DNA of 64,000 nt from assembly GCF_020131355.1 (NCBI RefSeq), contig NZ_JAHLEL010000051.1, positions 496,001 to 560,000 of the forward strand. Reading direction: 5' to 3'. The notes under the pieces were generated by a model that saw only the letters and a list, made by a program, of their open reading frames with translations, did no database searches and was not told the DNA's origin. The position numbers and the translations under genes were made by a program. Source of the DNA: Pseudonocardia sp. ICBG1293 (GTDB taxonomy: Bacteria > Actinomycetota > Actinomycetes > Mycobacteriales > Pseudonocardiaceae). Each line of letters starts with the position of its first letter. Position 1 is the stretch's first letter. Below are positions 24,760-34,076 of this stretch, in pieces.

Positions 24760-26235
24760 ATGGCGACGACGCACGAGCCGACGGGTGACCGTCCGGACTT
24801 CTCCCACGAGGAGGAGGGCTACCACAAGAGCCTGGGCAAACGACAGCTCCAGATGATCGCCATCGGGGGTGCGATCGGGACCGGGCTGTTCCTCGGCGCC
24901 GGGGGCAGGCTCGCCTCGGCGGGGCCCGCGCTGGCGGTGGTCTACGCGGTCTGCGGCGTGTTCGTGTTCCTGATCCTGCGGGCGCTCGGCGAGCTCGTGC
25001 TGCACCGGCCGTCGTCGGGGTCGTTCGTCTCCTACGCCCGTGAGTTCTACGGCGAGAAGGCGGCCTACGTGGCCGGCTGGCTGTACTTCCTCAACTGGGC
25101 CTTCACCTCCATCGTCGACGTGACGGCGATCGCGCTCTACATGAAGTTCTGGGGCGCCTTCTCCGCCGCCCCGCAGTGGCTGATCGCCCTGGTCGCGCTG
25201 GTCGTGGTGCTGGCGGCGAACCTGGTCTCGGTGAAGCTGTTCGGTGAGCTGGAGTTCTGGTTCGCGCTGGTCAAGGTGATCGCGCTGGTGGCCTTCCTGG
25301 TCGTGGGCACCGTCTTCCTCGCGGGGCGGTTCCCGATCCAGGGCGCCGAGACCGGCATCTCCGTGCTGACCGACAACGGCGGCCTGCTGCCCAACGGCCT
25401 GCTCGCCGCGGTCGTCATCACCCAGGGCGTGATCTTCGCCTACGCCGCCACCGAGCTCGTCGGCACGGCCGCGGGGGAGACCGAGGACCCGGAGAAGGTG
25501 ATGCCCCGGGCGATCAACTCCGTGATCGCGCGGATCGCGGTCTTCTACGTCGGCTCGCTGGTGCTGCTCGGCCTGCTCCTGCCCTACACCGCCTACCGCG
25601 AGGGCGTCAGCCCGTTCGTCACGTTCTTCGACTCGATCGGGGTGCCCGGGGCCGGCACCGTGATGAACCTGGTCGTGCTGACCGCCGCGCTGTCGAGCCT
25701 CAACGCCGGGCTGTACTCGACCGGTCGCATCCTGCGCTCGATGGCGATGAACGGCTCGGCCCCGGGATTCACCGGGCGGATGAACAGGTCGGGGGTGCCC
25801 TACGGCGGCATCGGCCTGACCGCGGTGATCACCCTGCTCGGCGTCGGGCTGAACGCGGTCGTGCCCGAGCAGGCCTTCGAGATCGTGCTGAACGTCGCCT
25901 CGCTCGGCATCCTCGCCAGCTGGGCCACGATCGTGCTCTGCCAGATCCGGTTCGTGCGGATGACCGAGTCCGGGATCCTCACGCGGCCCTCGTTCCGGCT
26001 GCCGGGTTCGCCCTGGACCGGCTACGCGGTGCTGGTCTTCCTGGTCGCGGTGCTGGTGCTGATGGGCTTCGACTACCCGGTCGGCACCTACACGGTGGCC
26101 GCCATCCCGGTGCTGGCCGTGCTGCTGACGATCGGCTGGTTCCGCGTGCGCACCCGGGTGCTGGAGGCCGCGCGGGAGCGGATGGGGCACACCGGCCGCT
26201 TCCCGGTCCGCGCCGACCGGCCGCACCGCGGCTGA
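24760..26235 (+). CDS. ansP: APC-family amino acid permease, L-asparagine type
   Basis: A 491-residue twelve-helix permease of the amino acid/polyamine/organocation superfamily. The segment KRQLQMIAIGGAIGTGLFLGAG is the family's first helix. GSFVSYAREFYGEKAAYVAGW and the later YAATELVGTAAGETEDPEKVMP are close to actinobacterial AnsP asparagine permeases. Start ATG 24760 behind a G-rich Shine-Dalgarno; a TAGGGT at about 24704 can be its -10. It separates the two radical SAM-pathway genes, which are normally adjacent. The gene symbol is by family resemblance, and substrate specificity is inferred. Confidence 0.82.
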   Translation: MATTHEPTGDRPDFSHEEEGYHKSLGKRQLQMIAIGGAIGTGLFLGAGGRLASAGPALAVVYAVCGVFVFLILRALGELVLHRPSSGSFVSYAREFYGEKAAYVAGWLYFLNWAFTSIVDVTAIALYMKFWGAFSAAPQWLIALVALVVVLAANLVSVKLFGELEFWFALVKVIALVAFLVVGTVFLAGRFPIQGAETGISVLTDNGGLLPNGLLAAVVITQGVIFAYAATELVGTAAGETEDPEKVMPRAINSVIARIAVFYVGSLVLLGLLLPYTAYREGVSPFVTFFDSIGVPGAGTVMNLVVLTAALSSLNAGLYSTGRILRSMAMNGSAPGFTGRMNRSGVPYGGIGLTAVITLLGVGLNAVVPEQAFEIVLNVASLGILASWATIVLCQIRFVRMTESGILTRPSFRLPGSPWTGYAVLVFLVAVLVLMGFDYPVGTYTVAAIPVLAVLLTIGWFRVRTRVLEAARERMGHTGRFPVRADRPHRG

Positions 26236-26254
26236 CCGGGCCGGGCCCGGTCTC

Positions 26255-26260
26255 TAGACT
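26255..26260 (+). promoter_or_regulatory. -10 box of a leaderless TIGR03936 promoter
   Basis: TAGACT ends 7 nt before the GTG at 26268, only 20 nt after the permease stop; no ribosome binding site is seen. Confidence 0.55.
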
Positions 26261-26267
26261 CGCCGCC

Positions 26268-27086
26268 GTGGCACGAGTGAAGGCCGGAGCCGCGGCGAAC
26301 CCGGCACCCCCGACGGTGCAGCGGGTCCGGCTGCGCTTCGCCAAGCGTGGCCGGCTCCGGTTCCTGTCCCACCGCGACGTGGCCCGCAGCTTCGAACGGG
26401 CGGTCCGCCGGGCGGGCGTCCCGGTGTCGCACTCGCACGGCTTCAGCCCGCACCCGCGGTTGTCCTGGGTCGGCGCCGCACCGACCGGTGCGGCCAGCGA
26501 GGCCGAGTACGTCGAGATGGGGCTGACCCGTGAGGTCGACCCGGAGCTGGTGCGGGAGGCCATGGACCGGGCGCTGCCCGACGGGCTGGACGTCGTCGCG
26601 GCGGCGGTGGCGACGCCACCCGCGCTGGCCGACCGGATCGACGCCGCCCGCTGGCGGCTCGAGGTCCGCGGGCTCGACCCCGCCGCGGTGCGGTCCGCGG
26701 TCGAGCGGTTCCGCGCCGAGTCCTCGGTCGTGGTGACCCGGATGACCCCGTCCGGGCGCAAGGAGATCGACGTGCGGGCCGCCGTCGTGAGCCTGTCGGT
26801 CGAACCGCTGGTGAACGGTACGCCGGCCGATCACGACCCGTCCGGGGCGGCGGGTTCGCCGGGATCGGTCACCGACTGTGCGATACTGACGGCGGTCGTA
26901 CGGCTGACGACACCGACCGTCCGACCCGATGACGTACTGGGTGCGCTCACCGTCGTCGCAGACCTGGCGCCACCGGTACCGGTGACGGCCACCCGGTTGG
27001 CGCAGGGCCTGCTCGACGACGAGGGCCATCTGGTGGATCCGCTCGGTGCGGTCCCGGCGACCCGGGCCCGGCCGGACGGTTCCTGA
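26268..27086 (+). CDS. TIGR03936 (DUF2344) radical SAM-associated protein
   Basis: A 272-residue protein of the TIGR03936 family: VQRVRLRFAKRGRLRFLSHRDVARSFERAVRRAGVPVSHSHGFSPHPR and SEAEYVEMGLTREVD are the signature region (about 18-95). In other bacteria it is fused to or adjacent to the TIGR03960 radical SAM protein, so both act in one unknown modification pathway. The C-terminal third (180-272) is less conserved. Start GTG 26268. The rne gene follows after a 168-nt leader. Confidence 0.88.
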   Translation: MARVKAGAAANPAPPTVQRVRLRFAKRGRLRFLSHRDVARSFERAVRRAGVPVSHSHGFSPHPRLSWVGAAPTGAASEAEYVEMGLTREVDPELVREAMDRALPDGLDVVAAAVATPPALADRIDAARWRLEVRGLDPAAVRSAVERFRAESSVVVTRMTPSGRKEIDVRAAVVSLSVEPLVNGTPADHDPSGAAGSPGSVTDCAILTAVVRLTTPTVRPDDVLGALTVVADLAPPVPVTATRLAQGLLDDEGHLVDPLGAVPATRARPDGS

Positions 27087-27254
27087 CACGGACGGCACCT
27101 CCCGCCGCCGGTCCGGCGTCGAGCACCATCCCCGAAGACCGGGGAGCGACATCAGATGTGCCGTACCGCGCAACCCGCGCGAGCTGCGGAACGTACGCGC
27201 AAGGTCCCTGAGCGGCCGCCTCCGACGTGAGGCGCCCGGGGGCGAAGGAGCTGA

Positions 27255-30200
27255 ATGTCCGTGAACGACGCGCCCGCCGGTAGCACCGGCGGGCTCCCCG
27301 AGCTGCCGGAGAAGATGCGGGTCCACGCCCTGGCGAAGCTGCTGGGTTCGGCGAGCCGCGATGTGCTGGCGACCCTCGCCGGTCTGGGCCAGGAGGTCCG
27401 CAGCGCCCAGTCCAGCATCACCCGTGCCACGGCCGAACAGGTCGTCGCGGCGCTGCGCCCGGTGACCGGAGGGCCCGACGGGTCCCCCGCGGAGCCGACC
27501 CCCACCACGACCGGGTCCGTCGACGCCGCCGACCGCGCCGGGGGGCCGGTCGACCCCGGGACCGCCGGGTCCGCCGCCGACCTCGGCGACGGGGACGGGG
27601 ACGCGCCCGCCGACACCCCGACGAACCCGTTCGACACCGGCTCCCGGGCCGCCCGGGGCGGAGCCGCCCCGGCCCTGGCGCCGGTGTTCGCCGTCCCGAT
27701 GTTCCAGGCACCCGCCGCCCCGGGCACCACGCCCGCCGTGTCCGCCCCGGAGGCCACCGAGCCCGCCGGCGACACGGGCGAGCAGCCCGGTGGCGAGGAC
27801 GGCTCCGACGGCGGCCCCCGCCGCGGCCGCAAGGGCCGACGCCGCAAGGACCGTGACGCCGAGGTCGCGGCGGCCGCGGAGACCCGGGACACCACCACGC
27901 AGGCCGCCGAGGACACCGACACCGACGGGGCCGCCGACACCGACGACCGGGGCGAGGGCTCCGACGACGACGGCGACGGCGAGGACGGCAACCGCCGCCG
28001 TCGCCGCCGGGGCCGCCGCGGCCGCGGGCGCGGCAAGGGCGGCGAGGACTCCGGCGAGGACGGCGACGACGCCGACGACTCCGCGGACTCCGGCTCCGCG
28101 GACTCCGGCTCCTCCGCGGCCGGGTCCGGGGACTCCGGTTCCGCGGACGACTCCGACGACGACGCCGAGGACGACTCCGACGAGCAGTCCTCGGGCGGCT
28201 CCCGCCGGCGGCGGCGCCGCCGCCGTCGCGGGGGGTCCGACGTCGAGGACCGCTCCGAGGACGACCCGCCCAACACCGTCACCCGGGTCCGTGAGGCCCG
28301 CAGCGCCGCCCGCCAGGACTCCGGGTCGTCCTCGGACGACCAGGTCCAGGGCGTGCGCGGTTCCACCCGGCTCGAGGCCAAGCGCCAGCGCCGCCGGGAC
28401 GGCCGGGACGCGGGCCGTCGCCGTCCGCCGATCCTGTCCGAGTCGGAGTTCCTGGCCCGGCGCGAGTCGGTCGACCGCCGGATGGTGATCCGCCAGCGGT
28501 CCGACCGCACCGAGATCGGCGTGCTCGAGGACGACATCCTCGTCGAGCACTTCATCACCGGCGGCAACTCCGGCAGCTCCATGGTCGGCAACGTCTACCT
28601 CGGGCGCGTGCAGAACGTGCTGCCGTCGATGGAGGCCGCCTTCGTCGACATCGGTCGCGGGCGCAACGCCGTGCTCTACGCCGGTGAGGTGGACTGGGAC
28701 GCCGCGGGCCTCAACGGCAAGGCGCGCAAGATCGAGCAGGCGCTCTCCTCGGGCGACCAGGTGCTGGTGCAGGTCACCAAGGACCCGGTCGGCCACAAGG
28801 GTGCCCGGCTGACCACGCAGATCTCCCTCGCCGGCCGCTTCCTGGTCTACGTCCCCTCCGGCGGCGCCGCGGGGATCTCCCGCAAGCTGCCCGACACCGA
28901 GCGCAAGCGCCTCAAGGAGATGCTCAAGGAGATCGTCCCGGCGGATGCCGGAGTGATCATCCGGACCGCGTCCGAGGGGGTCTCGCACGAGGCGCTCGAA
29001 CGCGACGTCCGCCGGCTGCAGGCGCAGTGGGAGGTCGTCAAGGAGAAGGCGAACAAGACCGGCCCGGGCGCGCCCAAGGCGCCGACGCTCCTCTACGAGG
29101 AGCCGGACATGCTGGTGAAGGTCGTCCGCGACCAGTTCAACGAGGACTTCTCGGCGCTGGTCGTGTCGGGCGCCGACGCGTGGGACACCGTCTCCGGCTA
29201 CGTCGGGCACGTCGCCCCCGAGCTCGTCGACCGGATGCACCGGCACACCGGCCCGTCCGACGTCTTCACCGAGTACCGGATCGACGAGCAGCTGCTCAAG
29301 GCGCTGGACCGGAAGGTCTGGCTGCCCTCGGGCGGCACGCTGGTGATCGACCGGACCGAGGCGATGACCGTCGTCGACGTCAACACCGGCAAGTTCACCG
29401 GTTCCGGCGGCAACCTCGAGGAGACCGTCACCCGCAACAACCTGGAGGCGGCCGAGGAGGTCGTCCGACAGCTGCGGCTGCGTGACATCGGCGGGATCAT
29501 CGTCGTCGACTTCATCGACATGGTGCTCGAGGCGAACCGGGACCTGGTCCTGCGCCGCCTCACCGAGTGCCTCGCCCGGGACCGCACCCGCCACCAGGTG
29601 GCGGAGGTGACCTCCCTCGGTCTGGTCCAGATGACCCGCAAGCGGGTCGGCGGCGGGCTGCTGGAGCACTTCTCCACCACCTGCGAGCACTGCCGCGGAC
29701 GGGGCGTGATCGTCTCGACCGACACCGGCCCGGACCACCAGCACGGTCGTTCCGGCAACGGCGCGCACCAGGGGAACGGCTCCGGGAACGGCAACGGGTC
29801 CGGGAACGGCAACGGCCACGGAGGCGGTTCCGACAACGGCTCCGGGAACGGCGCCGACTCCGACGGCGGGGGCCGCCGCCGTCGCCGCGGCGGGAACGGC
29901 AACGGTGGCTCCGGCCGGCGGGACCCGGGCCGTCAGGACGCTGACCGCAACGGCTCGGGCCACCGCAACGGCTCCGACCGTGCCGAGGAGGGGACCGGGC
30001 GCGTCGGCGCCGCCGCGGGAGTCGCGGCCGTCGCCGCCGCGGGCAGTACCCCGAGGGGCGACGAGGGCGCGGCCGGCGAGGTCTCCGTGCCGGCCACGGC
30101 CGACACCACCGTCACCGACGCCGCACCCGCACCGGCCCCGGCCGACGACGAGACCGTCGTCGCCGAGCCGCGCGGTGAGCTGACCGGGGCCGCGGCCCCG

Positions 30201-30557
30201 GTGGTCGCCGAGCCGCCCGGGGCCCCGCAGGCCGCGGCACCGGCCCGGGACGTGGCCCCGGAGCCGACGGGGTCGATCCCCGCGGCCCCGGAGCCCGAGG
30301 CACCCGCACCGCGCCGCCGCCGGGTCAGCCGCTCCGCCGGCGCCCCGGTCCGCGGCGGCGAGGCGGCGGTCATCACGACCGCCTCGACGCCGGAGGAGGC
30401 CGCTCCGCCGGTGGCCACGGGGGGCCCGGCCGACGCGGGGACGACGGCCGCTCCGGCCGTCGCCGCGCAGCCGGAGCCCGCCGCGGCCGTGACCCGACCC
30501 CGACGTCCGCGCCGGGCGGCCTCCCGCCCGGCGGGCCCGCCCCAGGACGGAGGGTGA
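27255..30557 (+). CDS. rne: ribonuclease E/G family endonuclease
   Basis: Main mRNA and rRNA processing endonuclease, 1100 residues. An S1 RNA-binding domain starts near residue 420 (DDILVEHFITG...MVGNVYLGRVQNVLPSMEAAFVDIG), followed by the DNase I-like catalytic core with the Mg-binding Asp in TVVDVNTGKFTG (about 708) and DFIDM (about 751). The Zn-link is CEHCRGRG (about 810). Both flanks are disordered: an N-terminal acidic/basic tail of about 400 residues (including GRRRKDRD, RRRRRRGRRGRGRG and DSGSADSGSS repeats) and a C-terminal Gly-Asn/Ala-Pro tail of about 280. These are RNA- and protein-binding scaffolds in actinobacterial RNase E. Start ATG 27255 with GGAG upstream. Confidence 0.95.
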   Translation: MSVNDAPAGSTGGLPELPEKMRVHALAKLLGSASRDVLATLAGLGQEVRSAQSSITRATAEQVVAALRPVTGGPDGSPAEPTPTTTGSVDAADRAGGPVDPGTAGSAADLGDGDGDAPADTPTNPFDTGSRAARGGAAPALAPVFAVPMFQAPAAPGTTPAVSAPEATEPAGDTGEQPGGEDGSDGGPRRGRKGRRRKDRDAEVAAAAETRDTTTQAAEDTDTDGAADTDDRGEGSDDDGDGEDGNRRRRRRGRRGRGRGKGGEDSGEDGDDADDSADSGSADSGSSAAGSGDSGSADDSDDDAEDDSDEQSSGGSRRRRRRRRRGGSDVEDRSEDDPPNTVTRVREARSAARQDSGSSSDDQVQGVRGSTRLEAKRQRRRDGRDAGRRRPPILSESEFLARRESVDRRMVIRQRSDRTEIGVLEDDILVEHFITGGNSGSSMVGNVYLGRVQNVLPSMEAAFVDIGRGRNAVLYAGEVDWDAAGLNGKARKIEQALSSGDQVLVQVTKDPVGHKGARLTTQISLAGRFLVYVPSGGAAGISRKLPDTERKRLKEMLKEIVPADAGVIIRTASEGVSHEALERDVRRLQAQWEVVKEKANKTGPGAPKAPTLLYEEPDMLVKVVRDQFNEDFSALVVSGADAWDTVSGYVGHVAPELVDRMHRHTGPSDVFTEYRIDEQLLKALDRKVWLPSGGTLVIDRTEAMTVVDVNTGKFTGSGGNLEETVTRNNLEAAEEVVRQLRLRDIGGIIVVDFIDMVLEANRDLVLRRLTECLARDRTRHQVAEVTSLGLVQMTRKRVGGGLLEHFSTTCEHCRGRGVIVSTDTGPDHQHGRSGNGAHQGNGSGNGNGSGNGNGHGGGSDNGSGNGADSDGGGRRRRRGGNGNGGSGRRDPGRQDADRNGSGHRNGSDRAEEGTGRVGAAAGVAAVAAAGSTPRGDEGAAGEVSVPATADTTVTDAAPAPAPADDETVVAEPRGELTGAAAPVVAEPPGAPQAAAPARDVAPEPTGSIPAAPEPEAPAPRRRRVSRSAGAPVRGGEAAVITTASTPEEAAPPVATGGPADAGTTAAPAVAAQPEPAAAVTRPRRPRRAASRPAGPPQDGG

Positions 30558-30559
30558 CG

Positions 30560-30593
30560 GCGACCCCGGCGGAGAGCCCTCCGACGGGGTCGC
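30560..30593. terminator. stem-loop after rne
   Basis: A two-tier hairpin 3 nt after the rne stop: outer stem GCGACCCCG (30560-30568) with CGGGGTCGC (30585-30593), inner stem GGAG/CTCC around a 4-nt loop. It may terminate rne transcription or act as a processing site. The rplU leader (30594-30737) follows; GCGTAACCTTGACC near 30591-30604 might be part of the rplU promoter region. Confidence 0.6.
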
Positions 30594-30737
30594 GTAACCT
30601 TGACCGACAGAAGCCACGCCTCTGCACACGACAGTGTTCGGCACGGGGGCGGTGGTGTGCGCGCCGGGGACCGGCGCGAGCTGTGAAGCCCGAGCGCACC
30701 AGGTGCGCCCCCGATGTTCAGGAGTCGTGCGTCAGCG

Positions 30738-31043
30738 ATGTACGCGATCGTCAAGACCGGCGGCAAGCAGTACAAGGTGGCCGTCGACGACGTGGTCACC
30801 GTCGAGAAGCTCGACGGTGAGCCCGGCGCCGAGATCATTCTGCCCGCCGTGCTGCTCGTCGACGGCGACCAGGTGACCACCGACGCCAGCGGCCTCACCT
30901 CCGCGGTGACGGCCACCGTCGTCGAGCACACCAAGGGTCCGAAGATCCGGATCCACAAGTTCAAGAACAAGACCGGGTACCACAAGCGTCAGGGGCACCG
31001 TCAGCCCCTGACGAAGGTCCAGGTCACCGCGATCGGCAAGTAA
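30738..31043 (+). CDS. rplU: 50S ribosomal protein L21
   Basis: A large-subunit ribosomal protein, 101 residues: MYAIVKTGGKQYKVAVDDVV... and GPKIRIHKFKNKTGYHKRQGHRQ are family signatures. The ATG at 30738 gives the exact family N-terminus; an upstream in-frame ATG at 30714 would add eight unrelated residues. A 180-nt untranslated region separates it from rne and rpmA follows after 12 nt, the conserved L21-L27-Obg order. Confidence 0.97.
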   Translation: MYAIVKTGGKQYKVAVDDVVTVEKLDGEPGAEIILPAVLLVDGDQVTTDASGLTSAVTATVVEHTKGPKIRIHKFKNKTGYHKRQGHRQPLTKVQVTAIGK

Positions 31044-31055
31044 GGAGCCCGCGTC

Positions 31056-31313
31056 ATGGCACACAAGAAGGGTGCGTCCAGCTCCCGTAACGGTCGCGAC
31101 TCCAACGCCCAGTACCTGGGTGTGAAGCGGTTCGGCGGCCAGTCGGTCAAGGCCGGCGAGATCCTCATCCGTCAGCGCGGCACCGCCACCCACCCGGGTG
31201 TCAACGTCGGGCGTGGCAAGGACGACACGCTGTTCGCCCTCGCCGCCGGGACCGTCGAGTTCGGTTCCAAGCGCGGTCGCAAGACCGTGAACATCGTGCC
31301 GGCCGAGGTCTGA
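31056..31313 (+). CDS. rpmA: 50S ribosomal protein L27
   Basis: 85 residues with the conserved start AHKKGASSSRNGRDSNAQYLGVKRFGGQ, whose N-terminal tail reaches the peptidyl transferase centre. There is no N-terminal extension of the Firmicutes type that needs protease removal. Start ATG 31056 with AAGGAG 9 nt upstream; co-transcribed with rplU. Confidence 0.97.
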   Translation: MAHKKGASSSRNGRDSNAQYLGVKRFGGQSVKAGEILIRQRGTATHPGVNVGRGKDDTLFALAAGTVEFGSKRGRKTVNIVPAEV

Positions 31314-31431
31314 GCGACCCGCCAGCACAGCGACGCCGACGGCGGGTCACCCCGGTAACGGGGGGCCCGCCGTTCGTCGTGTCACCACCCACCGCGGTCC
31401 GGCCGCGGTTCGACCACAGAGGAGCACCGTC

Positions 31432-32931
31432 ATGTCCCGGTTCGTGGACCGCGTCGTGCTGCACGCGACCGCGGGGGCCGGGGGCAACGGCTGCGCCTCG
31501 GTGCACCGCGAGAAGTTCAAGCCGCTCGGCGGTCCCGACGGTGGCAACGGCGGCCGGGGCGGCTCGGTCGTGCTCGTCGTCGACGCAGGCGTGCACACAC
31601 TGCTCGACTACCACCACCGTCCCCGCGCGGTCGCCAAGAGCGGCACCCAGGGGCAGGGCGCGTTCAAACAGGGTGCGAACGCCCCGGACCTGGAGCTGCG
31701 GGTGCCCGACGGCACCGTCGTGCTCGACGCCGACGGCGAGGTCGTCGCCGACCTCGTCGGCGTCGGCACCCGGTTCGTCGCCGCCGAGGGCGGCCGGGGC
31801 GGGCTCGGCAACGCCGCGCTGTCCTCCGCCGCCCGCAAGGCCCCCGGCTTCGCGCTGCTCGGTGAGCCCGGCGACGAGGTCGAGCTGACCCTGGAGCTGC
31901 GCAGCCTCGCCGACGTCGGCCTCGTCGGGTTCCCCAGCGCGGGCAAGTCCTCGCTGGTGGCGGCGCTGTCCGCGGCCCGCCCGAAGATCGCCGACTACCC
32001 GTTCACCACGCTGGTTCCCCAGCTCGGTGTGGTCAGTGCCGGTGACGACACCTTCACCGTCGCCGACGTCCCCGGGCTCATCCCGGGCGCCGCCGACGGC
32101 CGCGGCCTCGGCCTGGAGTTCCTGCGCCACATCGAGCGCTGCTCGGTGCTGGTGCACGTGGTGGACTGCGTGACCTTCGAGACCGAGCGCGACCCGGTGT
32201 CCGACATCGAGGCGCTGGAGACCGAGCTGGCGCACTACGCCGAGGCCCTCGGTACCGGCGCGCTGGGGGAGCGGCTCGACCAGCGTCCCCGCCTGGTCGC
32301 CCTGAACAAGATCGACGTCCCGGATGCCGCCGAGCTGGTGGACATGGTCCGGGAGGACCTGACCGAGCGGTTCGGCTGGCCGGTCTTCGCGATCTCCACC
32401 GCGTCCCGCGCCGGGCTGCGGGAGCTGAGCTTCGCGATGGCCGAGCGGGTCGCCGCGGCCCGCGCCGCCGGCCCGGAGGCCGAGCCGAGCCGGATCGTGC
32501 TGCGCCCGCGCGCCGTCGACGACACCGGGTTCACCATCACGCCCGACCCGGAGCTCGACGGCGGGTTCGTCGTGCGCGGCGAGCGTCCCGAGCGGTGGAT
32601 CCGGCAGACCGCGTTCGAGAACGACGAGGCCGTCGGGTACCTCGCCGACCGGCTGGCCCGGCTCGGTGTGGAGGAGGCGCTGGCCAAGGCCGGTGCCGTC
32701 CCCGGCTGCCCGGTCACCATCGGCCAGGTCACCTTCGACTGGGAGCCGTCGACCCCGGCCGGCGTCGCCGCCCTGCTCACCGGGCGTGGCACCGACGTCC
32801 GGCTGGAGGGCAACGACCGGGTCGGTGCCGCCGACCGCAAGCGCGCCCGGGGCGCGCGCCGCGCCCACCTGTCCGACGCCGAGCTCGCCGCGGGCGCCCG
32901 CTACTCCTCGGACCGTGAGATCGAGGAGTGA
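31432..32931 (+). CDS. obg: Obg GTPase (CgtA)
   Basis: An essential GTPase of 50S ribosome assembly and stress signalling, 499 residues. Domains: glycine-rich Obg fold (1-158; TAGAGGNGCASVHREKFKPLGGPDGGNGGRGG), G domain (about 160-345) with G1 GFPSAGKSS, G3 DVPGL and G4 NKID, then the OCT domain (about 350-430; RPRAVDDTGFTI). The polar C-terminal tail is typical of actinobacteria. Start ATG 31432 behind GAGGAG. proB follows 7 nt after the stop, as in related genomes. Confidence 0.97.
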   Translation: MSRFVDRVVLHATAGAGGNGCASVHREKFKPLGGPDGGNGGRGGSVVLVVDAGVHTLLDYHHRPRAVAKSGTQGQGAFKQGANAPDLELRVPDGTVVLDADGEVVADLVGVGTRFVAAEGGRGGLGNAALSSAARKAPGFALLGEPGDEVELTLELRSLADVGLVGFPSAGKSSLVAALSAARPKIADYPFTTLVPQLGVVSAGDDTFTVADVPGLIPGAADGRGLGLEFLRHIERCSVLVHVVDCVTFETERDPVSDIEALETELAHYAEALGTGALGERLDQRPRLVALNKIDVPDAAELVDMVREDLTERFGWPVFAISTASRAGLRELSFAMAERVAAARAAGPEAEPSRIVLRPRAVDDTGFTITPDPELDGGFVVRGERPERWIRQTAFENDEAVGYLADRLARLGVEEALAKAGAVPGCPVTIGQVTFDWEPSTPAGVAALLTGRGTDVRLEGNDRVGAADRKRARGARRAHLSDAELAAGARYSSDREIEE

Positions 32932-32938
32932 GTCCCGC

Positions 32939-34051
32939 GTGAGCACGCGCGCCGCCCTGGGTGCGGCGAGGCGGATCGTGGTGAAGGTCGGGTCGTCGTC
33001 GCTGACGAGCCTGACCGGTGGGCTCGACCCGGCCCGGCTCGACGCCCTGGTCGACGCCCTGATGGCGCGCCGGGCCGCCGGGGCGCAGGTCGTGCTGGTC
33101 TCGTCGGGGGCGATCGCGGCCGGGCTCGCGCCGCTGCAGCTGCGCCGACGCCCGCGCGACCTCGCCACCCAGCAGGCCGCCGCGTCGGTCGGGCAGCTGT
33201 TGCTCGCCCACGCCTACTCGGCGTCGTTCGCCCGGCACGGGCAGGGCATCGGCCAGGTCCTGCTCACCGCCGACGACATGATCCGGCGCTCGAACTACCG
33301 CAACGCCCAGCGCACCCTGGAGCGGCTGCTGCAGCTCGGGTCGCTGCCGGTGGTCAACGAGAACGACACCGTCGCCACGGCCGAGATCCGGGTGGGCGAC
33401 AACGACCGGCTCGCCGCGCTCGTCGCGCACATCGTCGGCGCCGACGCACTGGTGCTCCTCTCCGACGTCGACGGCCTCTACGACGGCCACCCGCGTGACC
33501 CCGGGACGTCGCTGATCGGCGAGGTCGAGGACCCGGCCGAGCTCGCCGGGGTCAGCGTCACCCGTCCCGGCTCGGGGCTGGGCACCGGTGGGATGGCCAC
33601 CAAGGTCGAGGCGGCGGCGACGGCGTCGGCGGCCGGGATCCCGGTGCTGCTGACCTCCGCCGACCGGGTCGGCGACGCCCTGGCCACGACCGACGACGGC
33701 CCGGTGGTCGGCACCGTGTTCCGCGCCGCCGGGACCCGGATGAGCGCCCGCCGGTTCTGGCTGCGGCACGCCGCCGACGTCCGCGGTGCCCTCGACCTCG
33801 ACGACGGCGCGGTCGAGGCCGTCCGCCGTCGTCGCCGCTCGCTGCTGGCGGCCGGGGTGCACGGCGTGTCCGGCGACTTCGACGCCGGCGACGTCGTCGA
33901 GCTGCTGGCACCCGGCGGGCGGGCCATCGCGCGGGGGGTCGTCTCCTACGACGCGACCGAGCTGCCGCACATGATCGGCCGCCGGACCCGCGAGCTGCCG
34001 CCCGAGCAGCGGCGCGAACTCGTCCACGCGGACGACCTGGTTCTGCTCTAG
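32939..34051 (+). CDS. proB: glutamate 5-kinase
   Basis: First enzyme of proline synthesis, phosphorylating glutamate with ATP. The 370-residue protein has an amino acid kinase domain (about 10-260: RRIVVKVGSSSLTS, VSSGAIAAGL, VVNENDTVATAEIRVGDNDRLAA, GTGGMATKVEAA) and a C-terminal PUA domain (about 280-360; GVHGVSGDFDAGDVVELLAPGG). The start is GTG 32939 from VSTRAALGAARR; the long open stretch upstream lies over obg and is not real. proA is not in the window. Confidence 0.95.
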   Translation: MSTRAALGAARRIVVKVGSSSLTSLTGGLDPARLDALVDALMARRAAGAQVVLVSSGAIAAGLAPLQLRRRPRDLATQQAAASVGQLLLAHAYSASFARHGQGIGQVLLTADDMIRRSNYRNAQRTLERLLQLGSLPVVNENDTVATAEIRVGDNDRLAALVAHIVGADALVLLSDVDGLYDGHPRDPGTSLIGEVEDPAELAGVSVTRPGSGLGTGGMATKVEAAATASAAGIPVLLTSADRVGDALATTDDGPVVGTVFRAAGTRMSARRFWLRHAADVRGALDLDDGAVEAVRRRRRSLLAAGVHGVSGDFDAGDVVELLAPGGRAIARGVVSYDATELPHMIGRRTRELPPEQRRELVHADDLVLL

Positions 34052-34076
34052 ACGGAGGCACGGGCACAATGCCCGC

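Noticed and set aside
27960..28200. Repeat tract at the 5' part of rne as a genomic repeat element
   Set aside because: It stays in frame and encodes a Ser-Asp-Gly tail, so it is coding low complexity, not a separate repeat element; no CRISPR-like spacing.
26088..30644. A 1518-codon minus-strand open frame opposite rne
   Set aside because: It is the antisense shadow of rne and its neighbours; low-complexity composition, no ribosome binding site and no family motifs.
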